Source: a virus. From it: a stretch of 21,054 nt of DNA. The stretch lies in the IMG/VR virus record IMGVR_UViG_3300006641_000227, positions 1 to 21,054 of that record. One strand, given 5' to 3'. Position 1 is the stretch's first letter. Each line of letters opens with the position of its first letter. Shown here piece by piece: positions 7,312 to 14,525 of this stretch. A program made the translations under genes and the position numbers. A model generated the notes under the pieces. The model saw only the letters and a list, made by a program, of their open reading frames with translations, searched no databases and had not been told where the DNA came from.

Positions 7312-8562
7312 ATGCCAGCTGTAAGTGGTTTGCTGTCCCTCGGCTCCCAGATTGCGGGCGGCACGGGGTACAACAGCGACGAGTGGGTGAGCGAGTTCCA
7401 GGACACAATCCTGGTGCGTAACTCGCGGGGTCTCAATGCCGGGACCTCTCTGTTCGGTCTGATGAGCAAGCTCAAGAACGAGCCCTCTGAGACCCTTGAG
7501 TTCAAGTGGTTCGAGCGCGATCCGGTGACCCGGACCGTGTACGCCGATGGTGCTGCCCTCGTCGGCGCCACCTCGATCGTTGTCGATGACGGCCAGTCTA
7601 GCCCTGGCCCGATTGGTGGCATCGTCCAGGTCGGCACGATCCTCCGCAGCTCCTCTGGTGAGCTCATCCGCGTGACTGCGTTCACCAACAACGCCGCTGA
7701 CACCACCCTCACGGTGGAGCGCGGATTTGGTAGCAGCACTGCCGTGGCCCTCACCGACAACGAGGCTCTCGTCGTCGTGACCCTCGGTCAGGGTGAAGGT
7801 GCTTCGCCGGTTTCGGCCGTCTACGAGGCTCCCACCACGCTGACGAACTACATCCAGACGTTCAACAGCGCGGTGAACATCACCAACGCGTTCAAGGCGT
7901 CCAAGCTCCGCACCGACATCGAGGGACCCCTCCGCGAGCGTCGTGTCCAGGCCCTGGAGCGCATTGCCCGCGACATCGAGCTCGCCTACTTCTTCGGTCG
8001 TAAGGCGTTCTCGACCTCGAGCATCAACGGTTCCGGCCGGGCCTACTACACCGGTGGCATCGTCGCTTCCGTCGACGCCATCGGCGCTTCGCCTGAGCAG
8101 AAGCTCAATGGTCAGGGCGGCACTGGTGTCAGCCTCGCGACCTTCAACAGCTGGTTGAGCTCGTTCCTCACCCTCGGCTCTGACGCCAAGCTGGCGTTCT
8201 GCGGCCCGAAGGCGTACAGCGCGATCTCCAACTACGCGAACAGCGGTTCCAACGGATTCCGCATCACCTCGCAGGAGACCGTGTTCGGCATGAACATCAC
8301 CACCATCAACACGCCGTTCGGTGAGTTGAGCCTGGCGATGCATCCGCTGTTCAAGGAGATCGGCACCTACAACGACTGGATGGTCGTGGTCGATTTGGCC
8401 CTCATCGTCCAGAAGGTCATGGAGCCGCTCTTCCTCGAGCCCAACATCCAGACGCCCGGTAGCGACGCCTACCAGGAGCAGTTCCGCGCCAAGTACGGTC
8501 TGAAGCTCAAGTTCGCGCAGGCGTTTGCCTACGCGTACGGCCTGCAGAAGATCACCACCTAA
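7312..8562 (+). CDS. Major capsid protein, SU10-like
   Basis: A 416-residue protein, the main shell subunit of the HK97-fold type. It starts at ATG 7312 with AAAAGGA about five bases upstream. The N terminus (SDEWVSEFQDTILVRNSRGL) is followed by a beta-rich segment (about 78-160, with ATSIVVDDG and VGTILRSSSGELIRVTAF). Next comes a hallmark block of the SU10/DUF5309 capsid family: TLTNYIQTFNSAVNITNAF, then RERRVQALERIARDIELAYF. The C-terminal half includes LAMHPLFKEIGTYNDWMVVV and ends in LKLKFAQAFAYAYGLQKITT. Position after the scaffold agrees. No cleavage site or protease domain is evident, so maturation proteolysis is not indicated by this gene. Confidence 0.94.
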   Translation: MPAVSGLLSLGSQIAGGTGYNSDEWVSEFQDTILVRNSRGLNAGTSLFGLMSKLKNEPSETLEFKWFERDPVTRTVYADGAALVGATSIVVDDGQSSPGPIGGIVQVGTILRSSSGELIRVTAFTNNAADTTLTVERGFGSSTAVALTDNEALVVVTLGQGEGASPVSAVYEAPTTLTNYIQTFNSAVNITNAFKASKLRTDIEGPLRERRVQALERIARDIELAYFFGRKAFSTSSINGSGRAYYTGGIVASVDAIGASPEQKLNGQGGTGVSLATFNSWLSSFLTLGSDAKLAFCGPKAYSAISNYANSGSNGFRITSQETVFGMNITTINTPFGELSLAMHPLFKEIGTYNDWMVVVDLALIVQKVMEPLFLEPNIQTPGSDAYQEQFRAKYGLKLKFAQAFAYAYGLQKITT

Positions 8563-8573
8563 TCAACACGGCT

Positions 8574-8579
8574 GAGGAG
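8574..8579 (+). promoter_or_regulatory. Shine-Dalgarno favouring the GTG start at 8588
   Basis: GAGGAG ends eight bases before GTG 8588. The ATG at 8606 has only AAGG twelve bases upstream, so the GTG is the better start. Confidence 0.55.
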
Positions 8580-8587
8580 CACTGAAA

Positions 8588-8875
8588 GTGAAGGCTCTTA
8601 CTACAATGAGTAAGACAGAGGCACTTGAGGTGTCTCCTCAGCCCGTGATAGCGCCCGAGTCGACCGCGAAAGTCCGTTTCGTCAAGACCATGAGCCCCGA
8701 TGACCCGGTGGTTCTTGGTCCGGATCTACCAACCGTTGTATTCCACGTTCCGGTGAATAACCTGACCGGAGATCGGTGTTCATACGGTTGGTTTGAGACG
8801 GATGACGCGATCATCATCGAGGCGCTGCGAAAGGTGAAGGTCGAGAGACCGTACCTGTACGTGTTCGAGCAATAA
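8588..8875 (+). CDS. Small protein after capsid, function unknown
   Basis: A 95-residue protein with a GTG start supported by GAGGAG upstream; starting at ATG 8606 instead would give 89 residues. After a short disordered start (TEALEVSPQPVIAPES) it has beta-type segments (AKVRFVKTMSPDDPVVLGPD, then TVVFHVPVNNLTGD) and ends with IIIEALRKVKVERPYLYVFE. I recognise no family. Placement directly after the major capsid gene, in the same terminator-bounded cassette, is where capsid decoration or head-completion proteins are often encoded, but the sequence does not decide this. Confidence 0.85.
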   Translation: MKALTTMSKTEALEVSPQPVIAPESTAKVRFVKTMSPDDPVVLGPDLPTVVFHVPVNNLTGDRCSYGWFETDDAIIIEALRKVKVERPYLYVFEQ

Positions 8876-8901
8876 CAACCTAACCCGAAAGGAAAACCAT
8901 T

Positions 8902-9051
8902 ATGGCCAAGGCCAAGTACGATCAGAAAAGCGGTACCGTGAGCGTGACGGAGTACGTCAAGATCCACGGTGGGGTCCCCGAGAAGAAGTCCGTTGAGGCT
9001 ATCGACAAGGAGAACACCCCGAAGAAGTACGCTGACGCTGTCGGCAAGTAA
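8902..9051 (+). CDS. 49-residue lysine-rich protein in the capsid cassette
   Basis: An ATG at 8902, with AAAGGA ten bases upstream, opens a 49-codon frame ending at TAA 9049-9051. It reads MAKAKYDQKSGTVSVTEYVK, then IHGGVPEKKSVEAIDKENTP and KKYADAVGK. About one residue in five is Lys, balanced by Glu and Asp, and there is no hydrophobic segment. The clear ribosome-binding site, the spacing of 26 bases after the previous stop and the terminator that follows make it a credible gene despite its length. I recognise no family. It could be a small head or decoration peptide; this is inference from position. Confidence 0.75.
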   Translation: MAKAKYDQKSGTVSVTEYVKIHGGVPEKKSVEAIDKENTPKKYADAVGK

Positions 9052-9074
9052 TTGCCGGAGGTGGGGAGTGACAG

Positions 9075-9110
9075 GCCGTGCTGGCGGAAACGCTGGCACG
9101 GCTTTTTCCT
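9075..9110 (+). terminator. Strong terminator after the capsid cassette
   Basis: A 12-bp stem pairs 9075-9086 (GCCGTGCTGGCG) with 9091-9102 (CGCTGGCACGGC), with two G-T wobbles, across a GAAA tetraloop (9087-9090), followed by TTTTT at 9103-9107. The frame of the next gene is open through this structure, but its real start is at 9159. Confidence 0.92.
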
Positions 9111-9158
9111 TTAGCTGGGGGACGGTCCGAGTACAGTCCGACGCCATGGGAGGACGAG

Positions 9159-9836
9159 ATGACCTTCGCTGAACTCAAACTGATGCTTTCGCAGGACGTG
9201 AACCGGTCCGACAAGGAAACCCTCTGGTATCCTATCTGGATCAATCGCGCCCTCCGGAAGATTCAGTCCGACGAGACGTTCTCGTTCATGCGGAACCGGT
9301 CGGACGTCGTCATCGCCCAGGGCACGTCTTCCATCGCCCTCCCTGCCCGGTTCAAGCAACTGACCGCCGAGCAGTACCCGGTCACGGTCATCGACCCGAC
9401 CATGGGCACGGGGCCCCTGGCTGAGCTGCCCTGCGAGGTCACCAGCCGCGAGGACATGATCTCCTACCGGGCGTCTACGTACGTCCCGAGCCGTCCGGCC
9501 AACGTCCGCGGCCGCCTGAGCGGCCTGCCCGTCTGGATTGAGAACACCGCGGCGGGCTGGACGCTCAACATCATCGACACGGCGGCCGAGGCCCTGACGT
9601 TCCGGGTCTCGCACTTCGCTTTCCTGGCCGACCTCGCCGCCGACTCGGACAGCAACTATCTCACGACCAACTACCCCGAGCTGGTCGAGAACAAGATCAA
9701 GGCGATCGCGTTTGCGGCGATTAACGACCCAATCGCCGCACAATTTGAGGCGATGGCAGCGCGGCTGTTGTCTGACGCGGTGCTGGACGACCGGCGCCGC
9801 ACGTATCGCGGCCGGGCACTCAGGATGGGAGGATGA
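9159..9836 (+). CDS. Head-tail adaptor protein, SU10-adaptor-like
   Basis: A 225-residue protein that probably binds the portal ring and joins head to tail. The start at ATG 9159 is chosen because GGGAGG lies five bases upstream; the longer frame from 9078 would begin inside the terminator stem. The N-terminal helix block (MTFAELKLMLSQDVNRSDKE, then WINRALRKIQSDETFSFMRN) matches the pattern of connector adaptors in SU10/phiEco32-like phages. A central beta part (SIALPARFKQLTAEQYPVTV; TLNIIDTAAEALTFRV) follows, and the end is helical (NKIKAIAFAAINDPIAAQFE). Its place between the capsid cassette and the tail genes agrees. The family call is by pattern, not search. Confidence 0.78.
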   Translation: MTFAELKLMLSQDVNRSDKETLWYPIWINRALRKIQSDETFSFMRNRSDVVIAQGTSSIALPARFKQLTAEQYPVTVIDPTMGTGPLAELPCEVTSREDMISYRASTYVPSRPANVRGRLSGLPVWIENTAAGWTLNIIDTAAEALTFRVSHFAFLADLAADSDSNYLTTNYPELVENKIKAIAFAAINDPIAAQFEAMAARLLSDAVLDDRRRTYRGRALRMGG

Positions 9837-9839
9837 TCT

Positions 9840-10787
9840 ATGGCAGGCTACCTTGGAGCAGACTTTGACGCGAACCAGCCGGAAAACAGCGACAGCGTGA
9901 AGTTCGGCGCGGAGTGGATCCGCGACCTGAAACGACGCGTGAAGCTGTTCGGCTCCACGCTGTTCAACCTCGAGACCGGTCAGCTGCGCGACAGCGTGGT
10001 GCGGCACGCGTCCCTCGCGGACATGCCGGGCCTGGTGGCGGGCACTTACAATCGGGTCAAGGTCAACTCGAAGGGCCTGGTCTACGAGGGGGCGTCGAGC
10101 TCCGAGCAGCAGACCGCCAACCTCTACACCGCCCTGTTCCAGGCCAACGGCGCCTACGCGGTTGAGCGCAAGGACGCCGTCGCTCTCACGGGCGGAGGCG
10201 GAGCTGTCGATGCGATCTACAAAGGGTCGTTCGACTACGACGGCACCAGCGGTAGCGTCACCCCGCCCTACGACACTGCCTACGCAGTCCGGGGCCAGTA
10301 CGTCGAGTTCGTCTGGTCCCCGCCGTCGGGCGTGCGCCGCGTCAAGGCCACCATCATCGGCGGCGGTGGCGGAGCCTACGTCGGCGCCAGCAACTGGTTT
10401 GGCGGTGGCGGCGGTGAAGCGGCCGAGGCCATCTTCAACCTCGACGGGTCCGGGGTGCAGGCGCTGACCCTAATCGTCGGCAAAGTCGGTCAGAACGACT
10501 CGCCCGGCAGCCCGACGTCCTACGGCGACGGCCTCCCCTCTCGCGTCCGGCTCAGTTCGGCCGTGTACGTCGACGCCGCGGGCGGCAGCAAGGCAACCAG
10601 CTCGGCGGGCGGCGGTGTTGCCACGGGAGCGGCTGCCGGCAGTCTGCTGGTTATCCGATCTGCAGGCACCGCGGGCGCACAGAGCGTCAACGGTCAGTCG
10701 GGCAGCAGCTTCAACAAGTACGGGCGCGGCTCGTCCTCGGGCAGTGTGCTCGGCGACGGCGTCGTGATCCTCGAGTGGCTCCAATGA
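9840..10787 (+). CDS. Glycine-rich tail protein, tandem copy 1
   Basis: A 315-residue protein, probably a tail appendage or fibre. It starts three bases after the adaptor stop with GGGAGG upstream. The N-terminal part (1-110) is a virion-anchor candidate shared with the next gene: GADFDANQPENSDSVKFGAE, then WIRDLKRRVKLFGSTLFNLE and YNRVKVNSKGLVYEG. A boundary segment VEFVWSPPSGVRRVKATIIG leads into a Gly/Ala/Ser-rich region (about 174-300, with GGGGGAYVG and WFGGGGGEA) and the end GDGVVILEWLQ. The 'W..P.GV..V...IIGGGGG' pattern is that of glycine-rich domains found in phage tail and adhesin proteins, where packed glycine helices present exposed binding loops. Host recognition is a likely role, by inference. 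Confidence 0.8.
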   Translation: MAGYLGADFDANQPENSDSVKFGAEWIRDLKRRVKLFGSTLFNLETGQLRDSVVRHASLADMPGLVAGTYNRVKVNSKGLVYEGASSSEQQTANLYTALFQANGAYAVERKDAVALTGGGGAVDAIYKGSFDYDGTSGSVTPPYDTAYAVRGQYVEFVWSPPSGVRRVKATIIGGGGGAYVGASNWFGGGGGEAAEAIFNLDGSGVQALTLIVGKVGQNDSPGSPTSYGDGLPSRVRLSSAVYVDAAGGSKATSSAGGGVATGAAAGSLLVIRSAGTAGAQSVNGQSGSSFNKYGRGSSSGSVLGDGVVILEWLQ

Positions 10788-10790
10788 CCT

Positions 10791-11615
10791 ATGGCCAAGC
10801 TCGGCGCAGACTTCAACGCTTCGAGCCCGACGGAGGCTGACTTCGTTCGGCACCCGTCGAAGCCCAACCTCACCACCGAGATTCGGTTCATCCGCTCTCG
10901 GCTCAAGGCGTTCTTTGACCCGCTGTTCCAGCTGGAGAACGGCGACTTCAAGGACAACGTCATCCCCCAGGCGGCCATCGTCGACCACCCCGACAAGCCC
11001 AGCAGCAACGGGCTGCAGTACACGTCGGTCACCGTCGACAAGCGCGGGTTTGTCATCGACGGGTCGACGGACCAGCTGCTGACGCTGCCGCGGCACTTCC
11101 GTGCGTTTTTTTCGTCCCAGGGCGCTTTCATCGAGGCACCAGATGGTGTCGGCACCAACCCGGCGTCGACGCTGACCCCGTGGCCCGACAACCGCATCCC
11201 CTGGGAGACGCAGTACCGCTCGTTGCCGCAAGTGTACCCCTACAAGTTCATCGTGCCGGCCGGAGTGCGTCGCCTAAGCGTTTCCTTGTTCGGTGGCGGG
11301 TGGAAGTTCGGGAGTGCTGCGATCGCCCCAGAGCAGCCCAAGCACCTGTTTGTCAACGCGGCCGTCACGCCTGGAAACAAGTTCGACGTGTGGGTCGGCG
11401 GCAGCGACAGCCCGTCCGTCCTGGCCCGCATGGAGGCCGAGTCGTTCTGCACGACCGAAGGCTACATCAAGAATCTGTCGAGCCCGACCGCGGGCTATCC
11501 GGACGCCGGGATCGCCCGGAATCCGCCGGCCATCTACCGCCCGTACGGGGACAACGGCGCTTCCGCCAATCAGCTGGGCACGCCTGGCTGCGTAATCATC
11601 GAATGGTATGCGTAG
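10791..11615 (+). CDS. Tail protein, tandem copy 2 (glycine core lost)
   Basis: A 274-residue paralogue of the preceding gene. Shared features in order: MAxLGADF(D/N)A at the start, a helix with IR.RLK.F..PLFQLE.GDFKD, VTVDKRGFVIDG against VKVNSKGLVYEG, then PAGVRRLSVSLFGGGW (156-171) against PSGVRRVKATIIGGGG, and the end GCVIIEWYA against GVVILEWLQ. Between the last two blocks the long glycine region of copy 1 is replaced by an ordinary beta-type sequence (VNAAVTPGNKFDVWVGGSDS). The start lies three bases after the previous stop with no clear ribosome site, so translation is probably coupled. A related but differently specific tail appendage is the likely role. Confidence 0.8.
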   Translation: MAKLGADFNASSPTEADFVRHPSKPNLTTEIRFIRSRLKAFFDPLFQLENGDFKDNVIPQAAIVDHPDKPSSNGLQYTSVTVDKRGFVIDGSTDQLLTLPRHFRAFFSSQGAFIEAPDGVGTNPASTLTPWPDNRIPWETQYRSLPQVYPYKFIVPAGVRRLSVSLFGGGWKFGSAAIAPEQPKHLFVNAAVTPGNKFDVWVGGSDSPSVLARMEAESFCTTEGYIKNLSSPTAGYPDAGIARNPPAIYRPYGDNGASANQLGTPGCVIIEWYA

Positions 11616-13743
11616 GACGAACTCGATTGAGATCAAGGTCAACGCCCCGTCCAAGGGCCTCCAGACCCGTCTCCCGCCCGACCTCCAGGACGACGGCAAG
11701 TCCCAGTACCTGACGGTCGCTGAGAACGTCCGCGCCGAGCGTGGCGAGCTCAAGGCGGCGCCAGGCTACGAGCGCGTCCACCTCCCCAACGAGCAGCTCG
11801 ACGGTCAGGTCAACCTGATCCACCAGCCCAACCTCACGTCGTCCGACGCGGAGATCCAGAACCAGCCGGTGGTTGGGACAGAGGGCAGTCTGTACTCGAT
11901 GGCCAAGCGCGCCCGGACGCTTGTCTGCCCGGCGGACTGCACGTTGAGGTTCGCGGCCGTTTCGGACAGCGGGCGCGTCGACGGAGCGGCGGCAGATGTC
12001 GGCAAGCTCGTCCGGGGCTGGGGCCCTGAGCTCGTAGTCCACGCCGGCGACCTCGCCTACAGTGCGGGCGGGACAGCAGCGGACGACGACAAGTACGAGA
12101 CCCAGGTGGCCAAGCATTACTACTGGGCGATCGGCGGGTACCGCGGCCAGTACGGAACGGGGCCCGACATCAACGGGTTCTTCCCGGCCCTGGGCAACCA
12201 CGACTACACCGACGGGCCTTTGTCGCGGTTCCTGACCTTCTTTAACCTGCCGAACAACGAGCGATGGTACACGATCAAGCGGGGCCCCGTTCAGTTCTTC
12301 TTCATCGATTCGTACGGCTACGGCCCGTCCGCCCCCGGGCCTGGCGGGAACAACATTGGTGGCACGGGGGCGGCAGCCGGAGTCGGATCGGCTGACTTGT
12401 CCTCGACGGGCCCCCAGGGCCAATGGCTCCAGGCTCAGTTGGCGGCATCCGACTGCCCGTGGCGCATCGTGGTTTTCCACCACTCGCCGCAGACCAGCGA
12501 GTCGGGCTACTACCCCGGCTACGAAGTGATGAACTGGCCGTTCGCCCAGTGGGGCGCCGACCTGCTCATCACGGGCCACGCGCACGTCTACGAGCGCATC
12601 CTTCGCGCTGACGGGATCCCTCAGCTGACCATCGGGCTCGGCGGTCAATCCGTCCGCAACTTCGTCGCGACGCCGCTCCCGCAGTCCCAGTTCCGGTACA
12701 ACGGCGACTACGGAGCCCTCCTCGTCGATGTCAGCAGCACCAGCCTGACGACCAAATTCTACAGCCGGGCAGGTACCCTCATCGACACGATGACGCGGAC
12801 GACGGCTCGCCCGCTCAGTGTCTGCTACACCGGCACCATCTCCAAGCAGGCGACTCAGCTCGAAGTCATCCCGCCGACTCTGTCCCTGCCCCAGGACGTC
12901 CCGTTCCCGCTGACGGCCACGGCCAAGTTCAACGACGGCACCGCCCTCAACGTCACGGCGGGGTCCAGCTGGACCTCGTCCAACACGTCTATCGCAACCG
13001 TCGATTCGTCCGGCGTCGTCACCGGATTTTCCACGGGCGTCTCGACCGTAACCGCCAACTACCAGGGCTTCACGGACACCTGCGTGGTCACTGTCTTGCC
13101 CGACTGCGCCGACGAGAAGCACGACATTGCCTTGGTGCTGGACCGGTCGGGGTCCATGGCATGGATGAACCCTCCGCAGGGCACCCGAGTCGACCGCCTC
13201 AAAATCGCGGCCAACCTGTTCCTAGACTCTCTCAAGGAAGGTGACGAGGTCGCCACGGTGTCCTTTGCCAGTGAGGTGAAGCTCCACCATGGACTGACCT
13301 CCGACTACAGCCAGTCACAGACGGCCATCAATTCGCTCAGTGCGTTTGGCGGGACGGCCATCCCGGAGGCTGTCGCTACGGCGCGGGAGGAGCTGCTCAA
13401 GAACGGACGGACGGGAGTCAGAAAACTCATCGTCTTGTTCACCGACGGCCTGGCGAACATCTCTCCCTTCTGCAACTACGACGTCGATTGCGCCATGGCG
13501 GCGGCGACCGTCGAGTTCAACGGCGCCAAGGACAACGGCATCACTTGCATCGTGGTAGCCCTGGACGTGGCGATCTACGGACTGAACTACGAGGACATCA
13601 TCCGCGGGTGGCCCACCTGCCCCTCGCTCTACTACTCGGTCGTCGACACGGGTGACCTGGGCCCGGTGTTTGTCGTTCTTCGCAACAACGTGTGCGTCAA
13701 CCCGTGCTCGTCGGGGTCGGGCATCGGTCTGGGTCTGATTTGA
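11608..13743 (+). CDS. Multi-domain virion protein: metallophosphatase, BIG2 and vWA
   Basis: 711 residues. Residues 1-105 look like the start of a phage connector or tail protein (PSKGLQTRLPPDL; AENVRAERGELKAAPGYERV; VNLIHQPNLTSSDAEIQNQP). Residues about 112-400 are a purple-acid-phosphatase-like metallophosphatase: D120 (VSDSG), GDLAY (147-151), GNHD (196-199), HH (291-292) and GHAHVYER (323-330) preserve the metal ligands. Residues about 417-497 are a BIG2 Ig-like domain (WTSSNTSIATVDSSGVVTGF). Residues about 505-690 are a von Willebrand A domain with MIDAS DRSGS (512-516), T583 and TDG (612-614). There are 12 cysteines and no signal peptide or membrane helix. Its first eight bases overlap the previous gene. 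Probably a virion enzyme/adhesin; the substrate is unknown. Confidence 0.9.
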   Translation: MRRTNSIEIKVNAPSKGLQTRLPPDLQDDGKSQYLTVAENVRAERGELKAAPGYERVHLPNEQLDGQVNLIHQPNLTSSDAEIQNQPVVGTEGSLYSMAKRARTLVCPADCTLRFAAVSDSGRVDGAAADVGKLVRGWGPELVVHAGDLAYSAGGTAADDDKYETQVAKHYYWAIGGYRGQYGTGPDINGFFPALGNHDYTDGPLSRFLTFFNLPNNERWYTIKRGPVQFFFIDSYGYGPSAPGPGGNNIGGTGAAAGVGSADLSSTGPQGQWLQAQLAASDCPWRIVVFHHSPQTSESGYYPGYEVMNWPFAQWGADLLITGHAHVYERILRADGIPQLTIGLGGQSVRNFVATPLPQSQFRYNGDYGALLVDVSSTSLTTKFYSRAGTLIDTMTRTTARPLSVCYTGTISKQATQLEVIPPTLSLPQDVPFPLTATAKFNDGTALNVTAGSSWTSSNTSIATVDSSGVVTGFSTGVSTVTANYQGFTDTCVVTVLPDCADEKHDIALVLDRSGSMAWMNPPQGTRVDRLKIAANLFLDSLKEGDEVATVSFASEVKLHHGLTSDYSQSQTAINSLSAFGGTAIPEAVATAREELLKNGRTGVRKLIVLFTDGLANISPFCNYDVDCAMAAATVEFNGAKDNGITCIVVALDVAIYGLNYEDIIRGWPTCPSLYYSVVDTGDLGPVFVVLRNNVCVNPCSSGSGIGLGLI

Positions 13744-14492
13744 TGAAGATCGTCTACAGCCACTGGTCTCGGCAGCCGCTGACCGCAGACAAACGGATCA
13801 TCCTCGCGCTCTCGGTTCTTCTGGCCAGGCGCCACTATCAGCAGATCGAGATGGTCACTGATGATGCGGGGGCCTCCTTATTCCGAAAGATGGGGCTGGA
13901 GTTCAGCAAGGTCAGCCTGTCGATGAATGATTTTCGGGCCGACAAAGAAGCCTGGGCGGCTGGCAAAATCCACGCGTACGCCCTGCAGGAAGAGCCGTTC
14001 GTCCACATCGATCACGACGTCTTCCTGTTCGAGCCCCTGCCCGAGTGGTGGACGTCGGCGCCCGTGGGCGCCCAGGACGACGAGCCGCGCTACCGCTACG
14101 ACGAGTCGCTGACCAAGGTCCACCCGCCCCACCGAAACCTGGTCGCCTTGCCGGACTACAACTGGCACGCCTACAACACGGGCATTTTTGGGGGCCACGA
14201 CCTGGACTTCATCCGGGGCTACGCCAACGAGGCGTTGAAGCTCATTCACGACCACCCGTGCTTCCACTGGTGGGCGATGCCTGTCTACGAGCAGGCGTTC
14301 CTGTCGAAGTACGCGCACGACAGAAAAAGGGAGGTCACGTTGCTGCTGAAGGACCACGACGAGGCCGAGGACCTGGGCTACTGCCACCTCATGGAGTGCA
14401 AAAACCGCCCCAACTGCGTGTCCCGGGTGTACATGCGCCTGCAAAGTGAGGACCGGGACCTGTACCGGAGGGCGATCCTTGCCGGCGACTGA
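13743..14492 (+). CDS. Glycosyltransferase-like protein, DUF6734
   Basis: A 249-residue protein starting at ATG 13743, whose A is the last base of the previous TGA, so translation is coupled. The order of motifs matches the DUF6734 family as I know it: MKIVYSHWSRQP at the start, LALSVLLARRHYQQIEMVTD, then KEAWAAGKIHAYALQEEPFV. Next come an acidic DHD (D90-H91-D92) in HIDHDVFLFEPLP and NTGIFGGHDLDFI (145-157). The DxD-like triplet and 'N.GIFGG' block resemble GT8-type nucleotide-sugar glycosyltransferases, so transfer of a sugar to a virion or host molecule is plausible but unproven for the family. It is embedded in tail genes, an uncommon position for such an enzyme. Near-complete length. Confidence 0.82.
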   Translation: MKIVYSHWSRQPLTADKRIILALSVLLARRHYQQIEMVTDDAGASLFRKMGLEFSKVSLSMNDFRADKEAWAAGKIHAYALQEEPFVHIDHDVFLFEPLPEWWTSAPVGAQDDEPRYRYDESLTKVHPPHRNLVALPDYNWHAYNTGIFGGHDLDFIRGYANEALKLIHDHPCFHWWAMPVYEQAFLSKYAHDRKREVTLLLKDHDEAEDLGYCHLMECKNRPNCVSRVYMRLQSEDRDLYRRAILAGD

Positions 14493-14514
14493 CCAGGTCG
14501 GTAGCGTGACCCAG

Positions 14515-14524
14515 AAGGAGGACC
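14515..14524 (+). promoter_or_regulatory. Strong ribosome-binding site of the nozzle gene
   Basis: AAGGAGGACC stands directly before TATGG. The same 15 bases, AAGGAGGACCTATGG, recur at 18530-18544 before an internal virion protein, which suggests both genes are translated at a high level. Confidence 0.8.
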
Positions 14525-14525
14525 T

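Noticed and set aside
7279-8343. A 354-codon minus-strand frame over the capsid gene
   Set aside because: Antisense to the clear SU10-like capsid protein; no independent support.
9078-9158. Upstream extension of the adaptor gene to GTG 9078
   Set aside because: It would start inside the terminator stem; the ATG at 9159 has GGGAGG at the right distance.
11596-13122. A 508-codon open frame on the minus strand
   Set aside because: It is antisense to the vWA/phosphatase gene, whose motifs are clear; long antisense frames are expected in GC-rich genes with strong third-base G/C bias, and it has no recognisable domain.
11608-13743. The multi-domain gene as an assembly chimera of phage and cellular DNA
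   Set aside because: The frame is uninterrupted, codon style is that of the neighbours, and both ends overlap phage genes in the usual compact manner; long-read confirmation would still be useful.
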